NCBI GenBank assembly: GCA_030640215.1
Contig: DAOWJU010000049.1
Span: forward strand, 1 to 6,953
Reading direction: 5' to 3'
DNA length: 6,953 nucleotides
From: Desulfuromonadales bacterium
Lineage (GTDB): Bacteria > Desulfobacterota > Desulfuromonadia > Desulfuromonadales > BM103
Shown piece by piece: positions 1 to 5,470 of the stretch (within the stretch, counting starts at the first letter, position 1; each line of letters opens with the position of its first letter). Below the pieces are notes generated by a model. It had not been told where the DNA came from and made no database searches. It saw nothing but the letters and a program-made list of their open reading frames with translations. A program made the position numbers and the translations under genes.

Positions 1-603
1 ACCAAAGACCATCTGCAGAAGAAAATTCATGCTCTGGTGCCGGAGACACTCAAAATTGATCAAGAAGAGGGCGTGGTCGTCACCTATTCGAGCAGCCTGG
101 CACACCTCTACATCACCGGTTCAAAAGCCCCTCTCAACTGGCAGGAAGTCGAACAGGCACAACCGATGCTGTTACGCTTTTTACAGAAACATAAGGGTAT
201 TGGCTTTGTTATGGCGCGGGGGGAGAATCCCTGGGAGTTGATGATTTTCCATCAAGGTGGACAGATTTGCGTAACTGACAATCCGCGTTTTCATCAACAT
301 GAGTTGGCGTTTCTCAGACCGTATGGCGCCCCATATGAACTACTCGAAGAATTACACCGCTTCGGACTGGGTGCACGTTGTGGAGATCTCATTATCTTTG
401 GAGCTCTTGATGAAGAAGGCATCGCATGCTTTGATGACCAGGTCGGCGGACACGGGTCAGTGGGAGGCGAACAATCACGTCCATTTATCATTCTTCCTCT
501 TGGCCATCCGGTTCTGGCAAAAGAGCGACTCAGCGGTTACGAATTCCTCTACTACGACATCTTCCTTGCTCAAGTTGGTGAAGCGCCCCCTGCAAACGAA
601 TAA
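1..603 (+). CDS. Alkaline phosphatase superfamily (phosphodiesterase-like) protein, C-terminal part, 5' end outside window
   Basis: The frame is open from base 1 to the TAA at 601-603, so about 200 residues of the C-terminus are present and the true start lies to the left. GTG at 37 has no ribosome binding site and the coding frame continues upstream of it, so I do not use it as the start. Near the end (about bases 388-520) are GDLIIFGA, then FDDQVGGHGSVGGEQ followed by RPFIILP. This block resembles the C-terminal end of alkaline-phosphatase-fold proteins related to type I phosphodiesterase/nucleotide pyrophosphatase, which often carry an N-terminal membrane (phage-holin-like) domain. The His of GGHG would be the last metal ligand. 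The nucleophile and the other Asp/His ligands would lie outside the window, so catalysis cannot be judged. The family call rests on this motif block. The substrate is unknown. The gene ends in its own hairpin terminator and converges on the rRNA methyltransferase gene. Confidence 0.7.
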   Translation, partial: TKDHLQKKIHALVPETLKIDQEEGVVVTYSSSLAHLYITGSKAPLNWQEVEQAQPMLLRFLQKHKGIGFVMARGENPWELMIFHQGGQICVTDNPRFHQHELAFLRPYGAPYELLEELHRFGLGARCGDLIIFGALDEEGIACFDDQVGGHGSVGGEQSRPFIILPLGHPVLAKERLSGYEFLYYDIFLAQVGEAPPANE

Positions 604-629
604 CCTGCAGATCAAAAAGTCTCTCGTAG

Positions 630-660
630 CTTGAGCCAGCAGTCTCTTGGCTCAGGTTTT
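630..660 (+). terminator. Intrinsic terminator of the phosphatase-like gene, overlapping the stop of the convergent gene
   Basis: Bases 630-638 (CTTGAGCCA) pair with 648-656 (TGGCTCAGG), giving 9 pairs with one T-G wobble and a 9-base loop, followed by TTTT at 657-660. The right arm contains the stop codon (652-654) of the minus-strand methyltransferase gene. Read on the minus strand the hairpin is not followed at once by a T-run, so it should mainly stop plus-strand transcription. Confidence 0.65.
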
Positions 661-1872
661 ATCCTGCACGACTGAGACCACGTACTTGAGATAATTCCCT
701 TCCGGAAAACTGACCGTAAAGGGGAAATCATCCGCCTGGCCAGAGACACTAACAACCTGCAGATGTCGTCCGACCGCCAGGCTGCCCTTGCGCAACTCCT
801 TCAGATAACTCTCCAGAGACATTTTTTGCAGATTGGATGAGGTCACCAGAAGTCCGCCCGGGTTGAGTGGTCGGAGGGTTTTCTGAACCAGGTCGGCGGT
901 ACCACCACTGGTTGAGAAACGGCTCTTGCGAGTCGTTGAGAAGCTTGGCGGATCCATGAGAATGACATCGAAAGAACGTCCCGCTTTGGCTAACCGATCG
1001 AGTTCGACAAAACAGTCGCCAGTGATAAATTCATGTCCTTCTGGTGTGATCTCATTGAGTCGGAAATTGTCACATGCCCAGTCCAGGTAGCGGCCAGCAG
1101 CATCAACGCTGGTCACTTGTACGGCACCACCGGCAGCCGCAGCAACCGAGAAAGCTCCGGTATAAGCAAACAGGTTAAGGACACGGCAACCCGCTGCCAG
1201 GCGGCGGAATTCCAGTCGATTTTTGCGCTGATCGTGGAACAGCCCAGTGTGCAGATCTTTGATCAGGTCGACTCGATAGAGCAGCCCGTTTTCACGAACG
1301 GTCAGACCGGTCGGCGCCGTCTGCCCGGCCAACAGACGGCTCTGAGGAGGGCGACCCTTTTTCCCGGCAGAAAGTTTGCGAGTCTCCTGCGGACGGTATT
1401 TGCCATAGATTCCCTGCGGAGCGTAGACCTCCTGCAAAGCAGACACAATCATTGGCAAGTGACTTTCCCAGGCCGTGGTGTAGTACTGCACCATCAGATA
1501 ATCGCCGTAACGATCAACAGTCAGACCAGGCAGGCAATCACCTTCCGCGTTCACCAGTCGAGCAACGGTCGTATCGCCAAAATCGAGCCAATTGCGGCTC
1601 TGTCGGGCTTGCTCAAGGCGGCTCACCAACCAGTTACGATCTAAATCGATACTCCTTGCAGACAAACGCCGGGCGATAATTCGAGAGGTGGGATCATAAA
1701 GAGCGGTCCCCATCGATTCGCCACTCTCTGATCTCAGTTCGATCAGACTGCCGCATGCCGCTTGTGGCCAGCGCGCGGTGTAACGGTCAGCGATCACCCA
1801 GGGATGGCCTAAGTTGAGCATGCGAACGGTTTCGGAACCAATGACGCAACGGATACGTTTCTTACCAGACAT
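652..1872 (-). CDS. RlmI-like class I SAM-dependent 23S rRNA methyltransferase (PUA-type N-terminus)
   Basis: The 406-aa product is close to E. coli RlmI (396 aa), which makes m5C1962 in 23S rRNA. The N-terminus (about 1-75), with GHPWVIADR near residue 22, fits the PUA RNA-binding domain of the family. Next come ARLVNAEGDCLPGLTVDRYG (105-124) and HTGLFHDQRKNR (208-219), both family signatures. The Rossmann methyltransferase domain has motif I NLFAYTGAFS (233-242), the acidic VD at 256-257, and motif IV DPPSF (307-311). The product is expected to be cytoplasmic and to act on ribosomal RNA with S-adenosylmethionine. Oddity: where E. coli RlmI has TFSCSG, this protein has VTSSNL (343-348), so the presumed catalytic motif VI cysteine is absent. 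The target base or reaction may therefore differ, and I leave the symbol empty. The ATG at 1872 has GAAAGG about 8 bases upstream, supporting this start. The gene is divergent from the 208-aa gene. Confidence 0.85.
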   Translation of the reverse strand: MSGKKRIRCVIGSETVRMLNLGHPWVIADRYTARWPQAACGSLIELRSESGESMGTALYDPTSRIIARRLSARSIDLDRNWLVSRLEQARQSRNWLDFGDTTVARLVNAEGDCLPGLTVDRYGDYLMVQYYTTAWESHLPMIVSALQEVYAPQGIYGKYRPQETRKLSAGKKGRPPQSRLLAGQTAPTGLTVRENGLLYRVDLIKDLHTGLFHDQRKNRLEFRRLAAGCRVLNLFAYTGAFSVAAAAGGAVQVTSVDAAGRYLDWACDNFRLNEITPEGHEFITGDCFVELDRLAKAGRSFDVILMDPPSFSTTRKSRFSTSGGTADLVQKTLRPLNPGGLLVTSSNLQKMSLESYLKELRKGSLAVGRHLQVVSVSGQADDFPFTVSFPEGNYLKYVVSVVQDKT

Positions 1873-2193
1873 TTATAAAACCTTTCGAAGCAGCCCGTCC
1901 AAAAACACCAAGGCGCAAAGAATCGTGATTTGAGTATTGAATATGCTTTTTCTGTTATGCCAAGTAATTATCACGATAGCGTACAAGCAACCAACCGTTA
2001 ATGTAAATCTTCGACACATATATACTTAAATCATCAAGAGCACCCCCCTGCTCGTTGTACTCGCTTCCCCCCTGTAAAAACAGGGGGGATTGAGGTAGTA
2101 ATTTGTTTTACTGAGTAGTTACACGTTAATAATGATTTTGGCTGAGCTGTTTTCAATTATGCTATCATTTCGCACTCACTCTAGGAGGTCGGC
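1873..2193. other. Divergent intergenic region (321 bases) with a G/C palindrome
   Basis: No credible gene is seen. The region lies between divergent genes, so it should carry two promoters, but neither is clear-cut. For the plus-strand gene, TTGTTT (2103-2108) with TAATAA (2127-2132) at 18-base spacing is the best candidate. For the methyltransferase gene no convincing pair was found. An 8-base inverted repeat, ATCGTGAT at 1922-1929 and ATCACGAT at 1970-1977, lies on the methyltransferase side. The palindrome at 2066-2089 is listed separately. Confidence 0.5.
2066..2089. repeat. Perfect 10-bp G/C-rich palindrome, REP-like
   Basis: TCCCCCCTGT (2066-2075) is the exact reverse complement of ACAGGGGGGA (2080-2089), with an AAAA loop, followed by TTGAGG. 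A second CCCCCCTG at 2043-2050 could pair with the same right arm as an alternative. Short C6/G6 stems of this kind followed by ATTGAGG look like dispersed extragenic palindromes. Copy number cannot be judged here. No T-run follows on either strand, so it is not a classical terminator. Confidence 0.45.
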
Positions 2194-2820
2194 ATGGAAG
2201 CAGAGCAAAAAACCAAGGCTTCACAACATATCGAACAGCTCATGCAGCAACTGTCGCCGGAATCGGAACGCTACCAGGTGCTTGCCACGGCAAAGCAGTT
2301 CAAATCATCCTGGGTTGAACTCGGTGAATGGTTGACCAAGGTTAGTAACAGCAAAAGATTTTCTGAATGGGGCTTTACGTCGTTCGAGGACTATTGCACC
2401 AAAGAGGTCCGCATCCGTCGACAAACAGCGGAGAAGTTGCTACTGGCCTTCCGCTTTCTCGAACGAAAAGAACCAGGGCTTCTGCAACGCAAAGAAGGCC
2501 GTCCTCTACCCGACTATCGTTCCGTGGACCTGCTTCGTCAAGCGGATGAAGAGCAGCAATTCAGCATGGAAGAATACAGTGAACTGCGCCAGGCCATTAT
2601 TGAAGAAGAACGTAATCACCCGTCAATCGCCAAACAGTTCCGTGACATGGCGCACAGCCATCAACCGGAGCAAAAGACGATTCATCAGCATCGCGGCGCA
2701 TTGCTGGCAGCCAAACGATTATCAACCAGCTTACAGGAAATTCCTGATGTTCCAGAGGATCTGTCTCAGGCCGTGGGACATTTAATTGGTTTTCTTGAGG
2801 AGAAGCAGGAAGAGAAATAG
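2194..2820 (+). CDS. Unrecognised 208-aa soluble charged protein with a possible helix-turn-helix segment
   Basis: I do not recognise a named family. The start ATG at 2194 is well supported by AGGAGGT at 2183-2189, four bases upstream, one of the strongest Shine-Dalgarno sequences in the window. The protein is very rich in Glu, Gln, Lys and Arg, with no signal peptide or membrane span and a single Cys (68). Residues 1-50 look helical. Residues 57-92 (SEWGFTSFEDYCTKEV then RIRRQTAEKLLLAFRFLE) resemble the W/F-G-x-SFEDYC pattern followed by a basic helix found in some phage and regulator-type DNA-binding segments, which is only a weak analogy. Residues 120-160 and the tail (from about 185) are again helical and acidic. 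The gene stands alone, divergent from the rRNA methyltransferase and convergent with the permease 23 bases downstream. A cytoplasmic regulatory or nucleic-acid-binding role is a guess. That the gene is real is more certain. Confidence 0.75.
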   Translation: MEAEQKTKASQHIEQLMQQLSPESERYQVLATAKQFKSSWVELGEWLTKVSNSKRFSEWGFTSFEDYCTKEVRIRRQTAEKLLLAFRFLERKEPGLLQRKEGRPLPDYRSVDLLRQADEEQQFSMEEYSELRQAIIEEERNHPSIAKQFRDMAHSHQPEQKTIHQHRGALLAAKRLSTSLQEIPDVPEDLSQAVGHLIGFLEEKQEEK

Positions 2821-2843
2821 CTCGTCTGAGGGGCTGTCCATGG

Positions 2844-3836
2844 TTAGATTATTATTGGTAAAGCTCTAAAGATCAGTGCCAGCACAATCGTGCCACCGAC
2901 ACAGAGGGAGATGTACAGGAATAGCACACGCGGCTTGAACATGGAGATAAAAACCGCCATGACCGGGAGAGCCGTAACCGGTCCGCCAACCAGCATGGCG
3001 ACACCAGCGCCCTTGGCCAGCGGGATCACCTGCCCCGGATCGGGAAGATAAAAACCGAAAAGCATGGAAGCGGCCGTCACCTGAGGCAGGTGTAAAGGAA
3101 TAGCGGCCAAAGTCAGAGTAAAGATCGGCAAGATGCCCTGCCCTTCAAGCAGACCGGTTATCCAACCGTTGGGGATAAAGGTTAAGGCCACGATCTCAAT
3201 CACCAGGCCGATCAGAACAAATTTGCTGATTTTCAGGCTGCCTTCCCAAAAGCGTGCTAAAAACACCAAAAATTTATTGTGCGTACAGCGGTTGACCCGA
3301 TGTGAAAGCTGCTGGCCACACTCACAGCGCAACTGTTCGACAGGATAATCCGGATCGTGGAAATCACCCTGCGGCAACGCCTTGCGGAAAATTTCTTCTT
3401 CAGCAAAACCTTTTTTCCGCAAAAAGTGAGTCATGTAACCGGCGAACAGGCCAAGCAGTACGGCACAGACCAGCACTGTCAATGCCCAACTGGAGCCCAA
3501 CATCCCTGAGAGCATGGTAAAAGAGGCAGGACTCATCAAAGGTGACGTCACCAGTAGAGCCATGGCTGGAGCCAGTGGCAGACCGGCAACCAACAGGGAG
3601 ATCACCAATGGCAGGGTTGCGCAGGCACAAAGGGGGCTGGCTACGCCAAGCAGGGTCGCCATTGGAATAGCCAGAATCCCGTAGTGCGTCAGAGCCTTGC
3701 GAATTTTGACATGCCACTTGAGTGTGCGGATAACGGCTTCGAAGAAGACACCAAGCGCCAGGTACGGAAGAATATAGAGAAATTCTTCACCAAGGCTCTT
3801 GACGAGTTCGAGCAGAGTATTTAGAAAATCGTTCAT
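2844..3836 (-). CDS. ArsP/DUF318-type permease (COG0701), putative heavy-metal or metalloid efflux
   Basis: The 330-aa integral membrane protein has about eight hydrophobic spans in two clusters (residues about 15-138 and 200-328), separated by a hydrophilic loop. The first cluster carries the family signature ASPLCACATLPL (66-77) with Cys70 and Cys72, then LLVTSPLMSPAS (94-105). The second has the repeat-like PLHLPQVTAASMLFGFYLP (247-265). These features match the COG0701/DUF318 permease family, which includes ArsP and the SO_0444-type Cu/Zn efflux group. The central loop has Cys171, Cys173, His179, Cys184 and His186, a plausible metal-binding site facing the cytoplasm. The transported ion cannot be told from sequence. 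The ATG at 3836 has only a weak ribosome site (TGGAA about 8 bases upstream). The upstream leader can form two competing hairpins (3854-3911), which may matter for expression. No terminator is visible in the 23-base gap to the convergent gene. Confidence 0.8.
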   Translation of the reverse strand: MNDFLNTLLELVKSLGEEFLYILPYLALGVFFEAVIRTLKWHVKIRKALTHYGILAIPMATLLGVASPLCACATLPLVISLLVAGLPLAPAMALLVTSPLMSPASFTMLSGMLGSSWALTVLVCAVLLGLFAGYMTHFLRKKGFAEEEIFRKALPQGDFHDPDYPVEQLRCECGQQLSHRVNRCTHNKFLVFLARFWEGSLKISKFVLIGLVIEIVALTFIPNGWITGLLEGQGILPIFTLTLAAIPLHLPQVTAASMLFGFYLPDPGQVIPLAKGAGVAMLVGGPVTALPVMAVFISMFKPRVLFLYISLCVGGTIVLALIFRALPIII

Positions 3837-3853
3837 TGATCAATTCCAGAGAA

Positions 3854-3911
3854 GGTCAGGTTTCCGTCTGTCATGCATTCACTGGACAGCTTTCTGACCG
3901 ATAGAAACCTG
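3854..3911 (-). promoter_or_regulatory. Possible structured 5' leader of the permease with mutually exclusive stems
   Basis: Read on the minus strand, CAGGTTTC-type arms pair perfectly over 8 bases (3904-3911 with 3857-3864) and enclose a CTGTC/GACAG stem (3885-3889 with 3868-3872). A second 6-base stem, GGTCAG/CTGACC (3894-3899 with 3854-3859), shares bases 3857-3859 with the first, so the two cannot form together. The structure ends 17 bases before the permease ATG, next to its weak ribosome site. This suggests translational or transcriptional control, but no known riboswitch class is recognised. Confidence 0.3.
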
Positions 3912-4034
3912 CACTCAAGCCCTGTTTGCAGCCAGTTCGCTGGTTGTCCATCAGACTGTCAGGTGAAAAAAATAACTCCTGCCTTACTTAGCAAGAGCCG
4001 TTCCCAATTCTTGAGACACTGCAGTTAAACCGCC

Positions 4035-4072
4035 TGAATGATTAAATTCGGGAGGACGAATTTTCAGATTCA
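4035..4072. repeat. Imperfect 38-bp dyad, possible operator or hairpin
   Basis: TGAAT (4035-4039) and AAATTCG (4044-4050) are mirrored by CGAATTT (4057-4063) and ATTCA (4068-4072). The unpaired blocks are an equal 4 bases on each side, and the centre is GGAGGA. The symmetry is about 100 bases upstream of the methyltransferase promoter and about 200 bases upstream of the permease start. Confidence 0.4.
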
Positions 4073-4168
4073 TCTTGCCAAGATCGTTTCTATGCATTAA
4101 AAACTTCCCAAACAATCGAGTTTTATTACCAGAGAGCGCATTTCCTGACAAGCTTTTTCCGGAACTGG

Positions 4169-4177
4169 TGTTATAAT
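4169..4177 (+). promoter_or_regulatory. Extended -10 promoter of the UbiE-like methyltransferase
   Basis: TGTTATAAT is a perfect extended -10 element (TGnTATAAT). There is no -35 hexamer at normal spacing. CTGACA at 4145-4150 is 21 bases away, too far. Transcription should start near 4184, giving a leader of about 20 bases, and this rules out a TTG start at 4181. Confidence 0.65.
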
Positions 4178-4204
4178 CGTTTGTCAATTAAGGAGGAGTA
4201 TGTA

Positions 4205-4993
4205 ATGACGCGTGAATTTAAGAACAAGGTCAGAGAACAGTTCGGTCGGGCAGCAGATGGTTACATCCACGACAAGGGCTTCTCTACAGGAGACGATCTG
4301 GAGTCGATGGTTCGCCTGCTGCAACCTATGCCTGATGACAACATGCTTGATGTTGCATGCGGCGGCGGACACACCGCGCTGCGCTTCTCGCCTCTGGTTC
4401 GGAGTGTCGTTGCCTCGGACCTGACCATGGTCATGCTAAAAAAAGCCCAGGAACATATCAGTGAAGAAGGGGGGGTGGATAATATCACCTTTCGCGAAGC
4501 GGACGCTGAAGACCTGCCTTTTCCGGCTGGTGCCTTCACCCTGCTGACCTGTCGCGTCGCCCCTCACCATTTTCCTGATATTGCACGAGCCTTAAGCGAG
4601 TTTCATCGCGTGCTACGCCGCGGCGGGCGGATTGCCATTGTCGACACAGTGCTGCACGATGATCCGGAAATTGCCGAATGGTATCAGACCATGGAAAAGA
4701 TGCGTGACCCGACTCATATTCAGGCTTTTACTGAAGAAGCCTGGCGAGAGATGGTACAGGAGGCCGGATTTATCCTGCATGAAACAGAGATCATCCCGAA
4801 AACCCATGATTTCCCGACCTGGGCAAAACGTGCTGGCCTGAAACGTGAGGGGATTGCCGAACTCAATAAGTTTTTCGTAGAGGCTCCAGAAAAAGTTCAG
4901 GAGTACTTCCAGATCGAAACCTTTGCCGGAGAAGTTGAAGCCTATACAGACCGCAAGGTTCTGGTTTATGCCAGTCGGCCTCCGAAAAAGTAG
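4205..4993 (+). CDS. UbiE/MenG-like class I SAM-dependent methyltransferase
   Basis: I choose ATG 4205, giving 262 aa, because AAGGAGGAG (4190-4198) sits six bases upstream. The TTG at 4181 is in frame but lies at the predicted transcription start. The N-terminus (KNKVREQFGRAADGYI, 6-21) is typical of UbiE-type methyltransferases. The SAM-binding motif I is LDVACGGGHTAL (48-59), followed by SD at 71-72 at the end of strand 2, ADAEDLPFP (100-108), and HRVLRRGGRIAIVD (134-147). These match the Methyltransf_11 fold, with the last third (150-262) as a family-specific tail. The protein is soluble, and the substrate is unknown. Members are usually small-molecule methyltransferases, and related proteins act in quinone biosynthesis. 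It is unlikely to be the ubiquinone/menaquinone enzyme itself, since nothing here ties it to quinone genes. The gene is monocistronic, with its own promoter and terminator. Confidence 0.82.
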   Translation: MTREFKNKVREQFGRAADGYIHDKGFSTGDDLESMVRLLQPMPDDNMLDVACGGGHTALRFSPLVRSVVASDLTMVMLKKAQEHISEEGGVDNITFREADAEDLPFPAGAFTLLTCRVAPHHFPDIARALSEFHRVLRRGGRIAIVDTVLHDDPEIAEWYQTMEKMRDPTHIQAFTEEAWREMVQEAGFILHETEIIPKTHDFPTWAKRAGLKREGIAELNKFFVEAPEKVQEYFQIETFAGEVEAYTDRKVLVYASRPPKK

Positions 4994-5021
4994 TTCAACC
5001 CGACATATTGCTGCAAAACAT

Positions 5022-5052
5022 AAGGCGTCCCGCTATTCCGGGGCGCCTTTTT
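5022..5052 (+). terminator. Strong rho-independent terminator of the methyltransferase gene
   Basis: AAGGCGTCCCG (5022-5032) pairs with CGGGGCGCCTT (5039-5049), giving 11 pairs with one T-G wobble and a 6-base loop, followed by a T-run (TTTTT, from 5048, to 5052). It begins 28 bases after the TAG. Confidence 0.88.
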
Positions 5053-5228
5053 AGTTTGGCTCTGATAGCGTTCTGTGTTGATGAACTGTGTATTGAATAT
5101 CCCTTGAAGCAGTTTTATGAAGATGAGTGTGTCAGCGGCAGGGTTTTCAAGAATCATCCACATACCGCCAGATCGGAATAATTTGGCTTTCATGAGTTGC
5201 TGGAACAACTTATGAGACACTTTGAATT

Positions 5229-5257
5229 TTGACGTCTACCGTTGATAGGCGTATATT
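5229..5257 (+). promoter_or_regulatory. Sigma70-type promoter, TTGACG-N17-TATATT, probably for the VKOR fusion gene
   Basis: The -35 TTGACG (5229-5234) and -10 TATATT (5252-5257) are at the ideal 17-base spacing. Transcription should start near 5264, just upstream of the palindromic element, and run through it to the VKOR gene. No other good promoter is seen between here and the gene's ATG. Confidence 0.6.
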
Positions 5258-5275
5258 GCTGTATATGTCACTTGC

Positions 5276-5444
5276 CTAGCAGCCTGTCGAACTATCAATG
5301 ATCTGGCTGCAAATTCGCTTGTTTGGCCCATATCTCAGCTCCTTTTCGATCAATAGCTACGGCTATTACTCTTCAAATGAGCTAAAATCTGGTCTCAAAC
5401 ACCCAAATTTTCGCTTCAGACCTGATTGTCCGACAGGCTGCTAG
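5276..5444. mobile_element. MITE-like palindromic element, 169 bp, with 14-bp perfect terminal inverted repeats
   Basis: CTAGCAGCCTGTCG (5276-5289) is the exact reverse complement of CGACAGGCTGCTAG (5431-5444). The interior is also symmetric about base 5360: AGCTC (5337-5341) mirrors GAGCT (5379-5383), AATAGC (5352-5357) mirrors GCTATT (5362-5367) at the apex, and the 16-base segment 5311-5326 matches 5395-5410 at about 12 of 16 positions as reverse complement. It has no coding capacity. The whole reads as one long foldback, typical of non-autonomous MITE or REP-like elements. Target duplication is not obvious. It separates the promoter at 5229-5257 from the ribosome site of the VKOR fusion gene. 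Confidence 0.7.
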
Positions 5445-5470
5445 TGAAAAAGCACGAGGAGAGCAAGAAA

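Larger units (their letters stand above)
3837..4204. other. Divergent intergenic region (368 bases) between permease and methyltransferase
   Basis: No credible gene is seen. The left half holds the permease leader with competing inverted repeats (listed separately). At 3928-3947 there is an 8-pair stem with two G-T wobbles and a TTCG loop. The middle holds an imperfect dyad at 4035-4072. The right end has the methyltransferase promoter and ribosome site. I could not place a convincing permease promoter. Confidence 0.5.
4994..5470. other. Intergenic region (477 bases): terminator, promoter and a MITE-like palindrome
   Basis: No credible gene is seen. In order it holds a terminator (5022-5052), about 135 bases without clear signals, a 10-pair hairpin with one G-T wobble at 5190-5215, a sigma70-type promoter at 5229-5257, the 169-bp palindromic element at 5276-5444 and a ribosome site (GAGGAG, 5456-5461). 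Between 5054 and 5189 I see nothing I can name. Confidence 0.6.

Noticed and set aside
29..241. 70-codon plus-strand frame starting ATG 29
   Set aside because: Out of frame with the phosphatase-like coding sequence that fills this region, with no homology features.
1033..1644. 203-codon open frame on the plus strand
   Set aside because: It lies fully inside the minus-strand rRNA methyltransferase gene, which has clear family motifs. There is no ribosome site and the product has no recognisable features.
2821..2843. Possible bidirectional terminator between the convergent 208-aa gene and the permease gene
   Set aside because: The 23-base gap holds no stem with a T-run on either strand.
3984..4187. 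67-codon minus-strand frame between permease and methyltransferase
   Set aside because: TTG start without a ribosome site, overlapping the methyltransferase promoter and the dyad. The product looks non-coding.
4181..4204. Upstream TTG start for the UbiE-like methyltransferase
   Set aside because: It coincides with the predicted transcription start, and the extra codons cover the Shine-Dalgarno of the better ATG at 4205.
4966..5220. 84-codon minus-strand frame after the methyltransferase gene
   Set aside because: GTG start with no ribosome site, running back through the strong terminator and into the end of the methyltransferase gene. No family is recognised, though a decayed gene fragment cannot be excluded.
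5426..5470. TTG 5426 or GTG 5444 as start of the VKOR fusion
   Set aside because: Both codons belong to the right end of the palindromic element and have no ribosome site. ATG 5471 has GAGGAG upstream and begins the family-like N-terminus.
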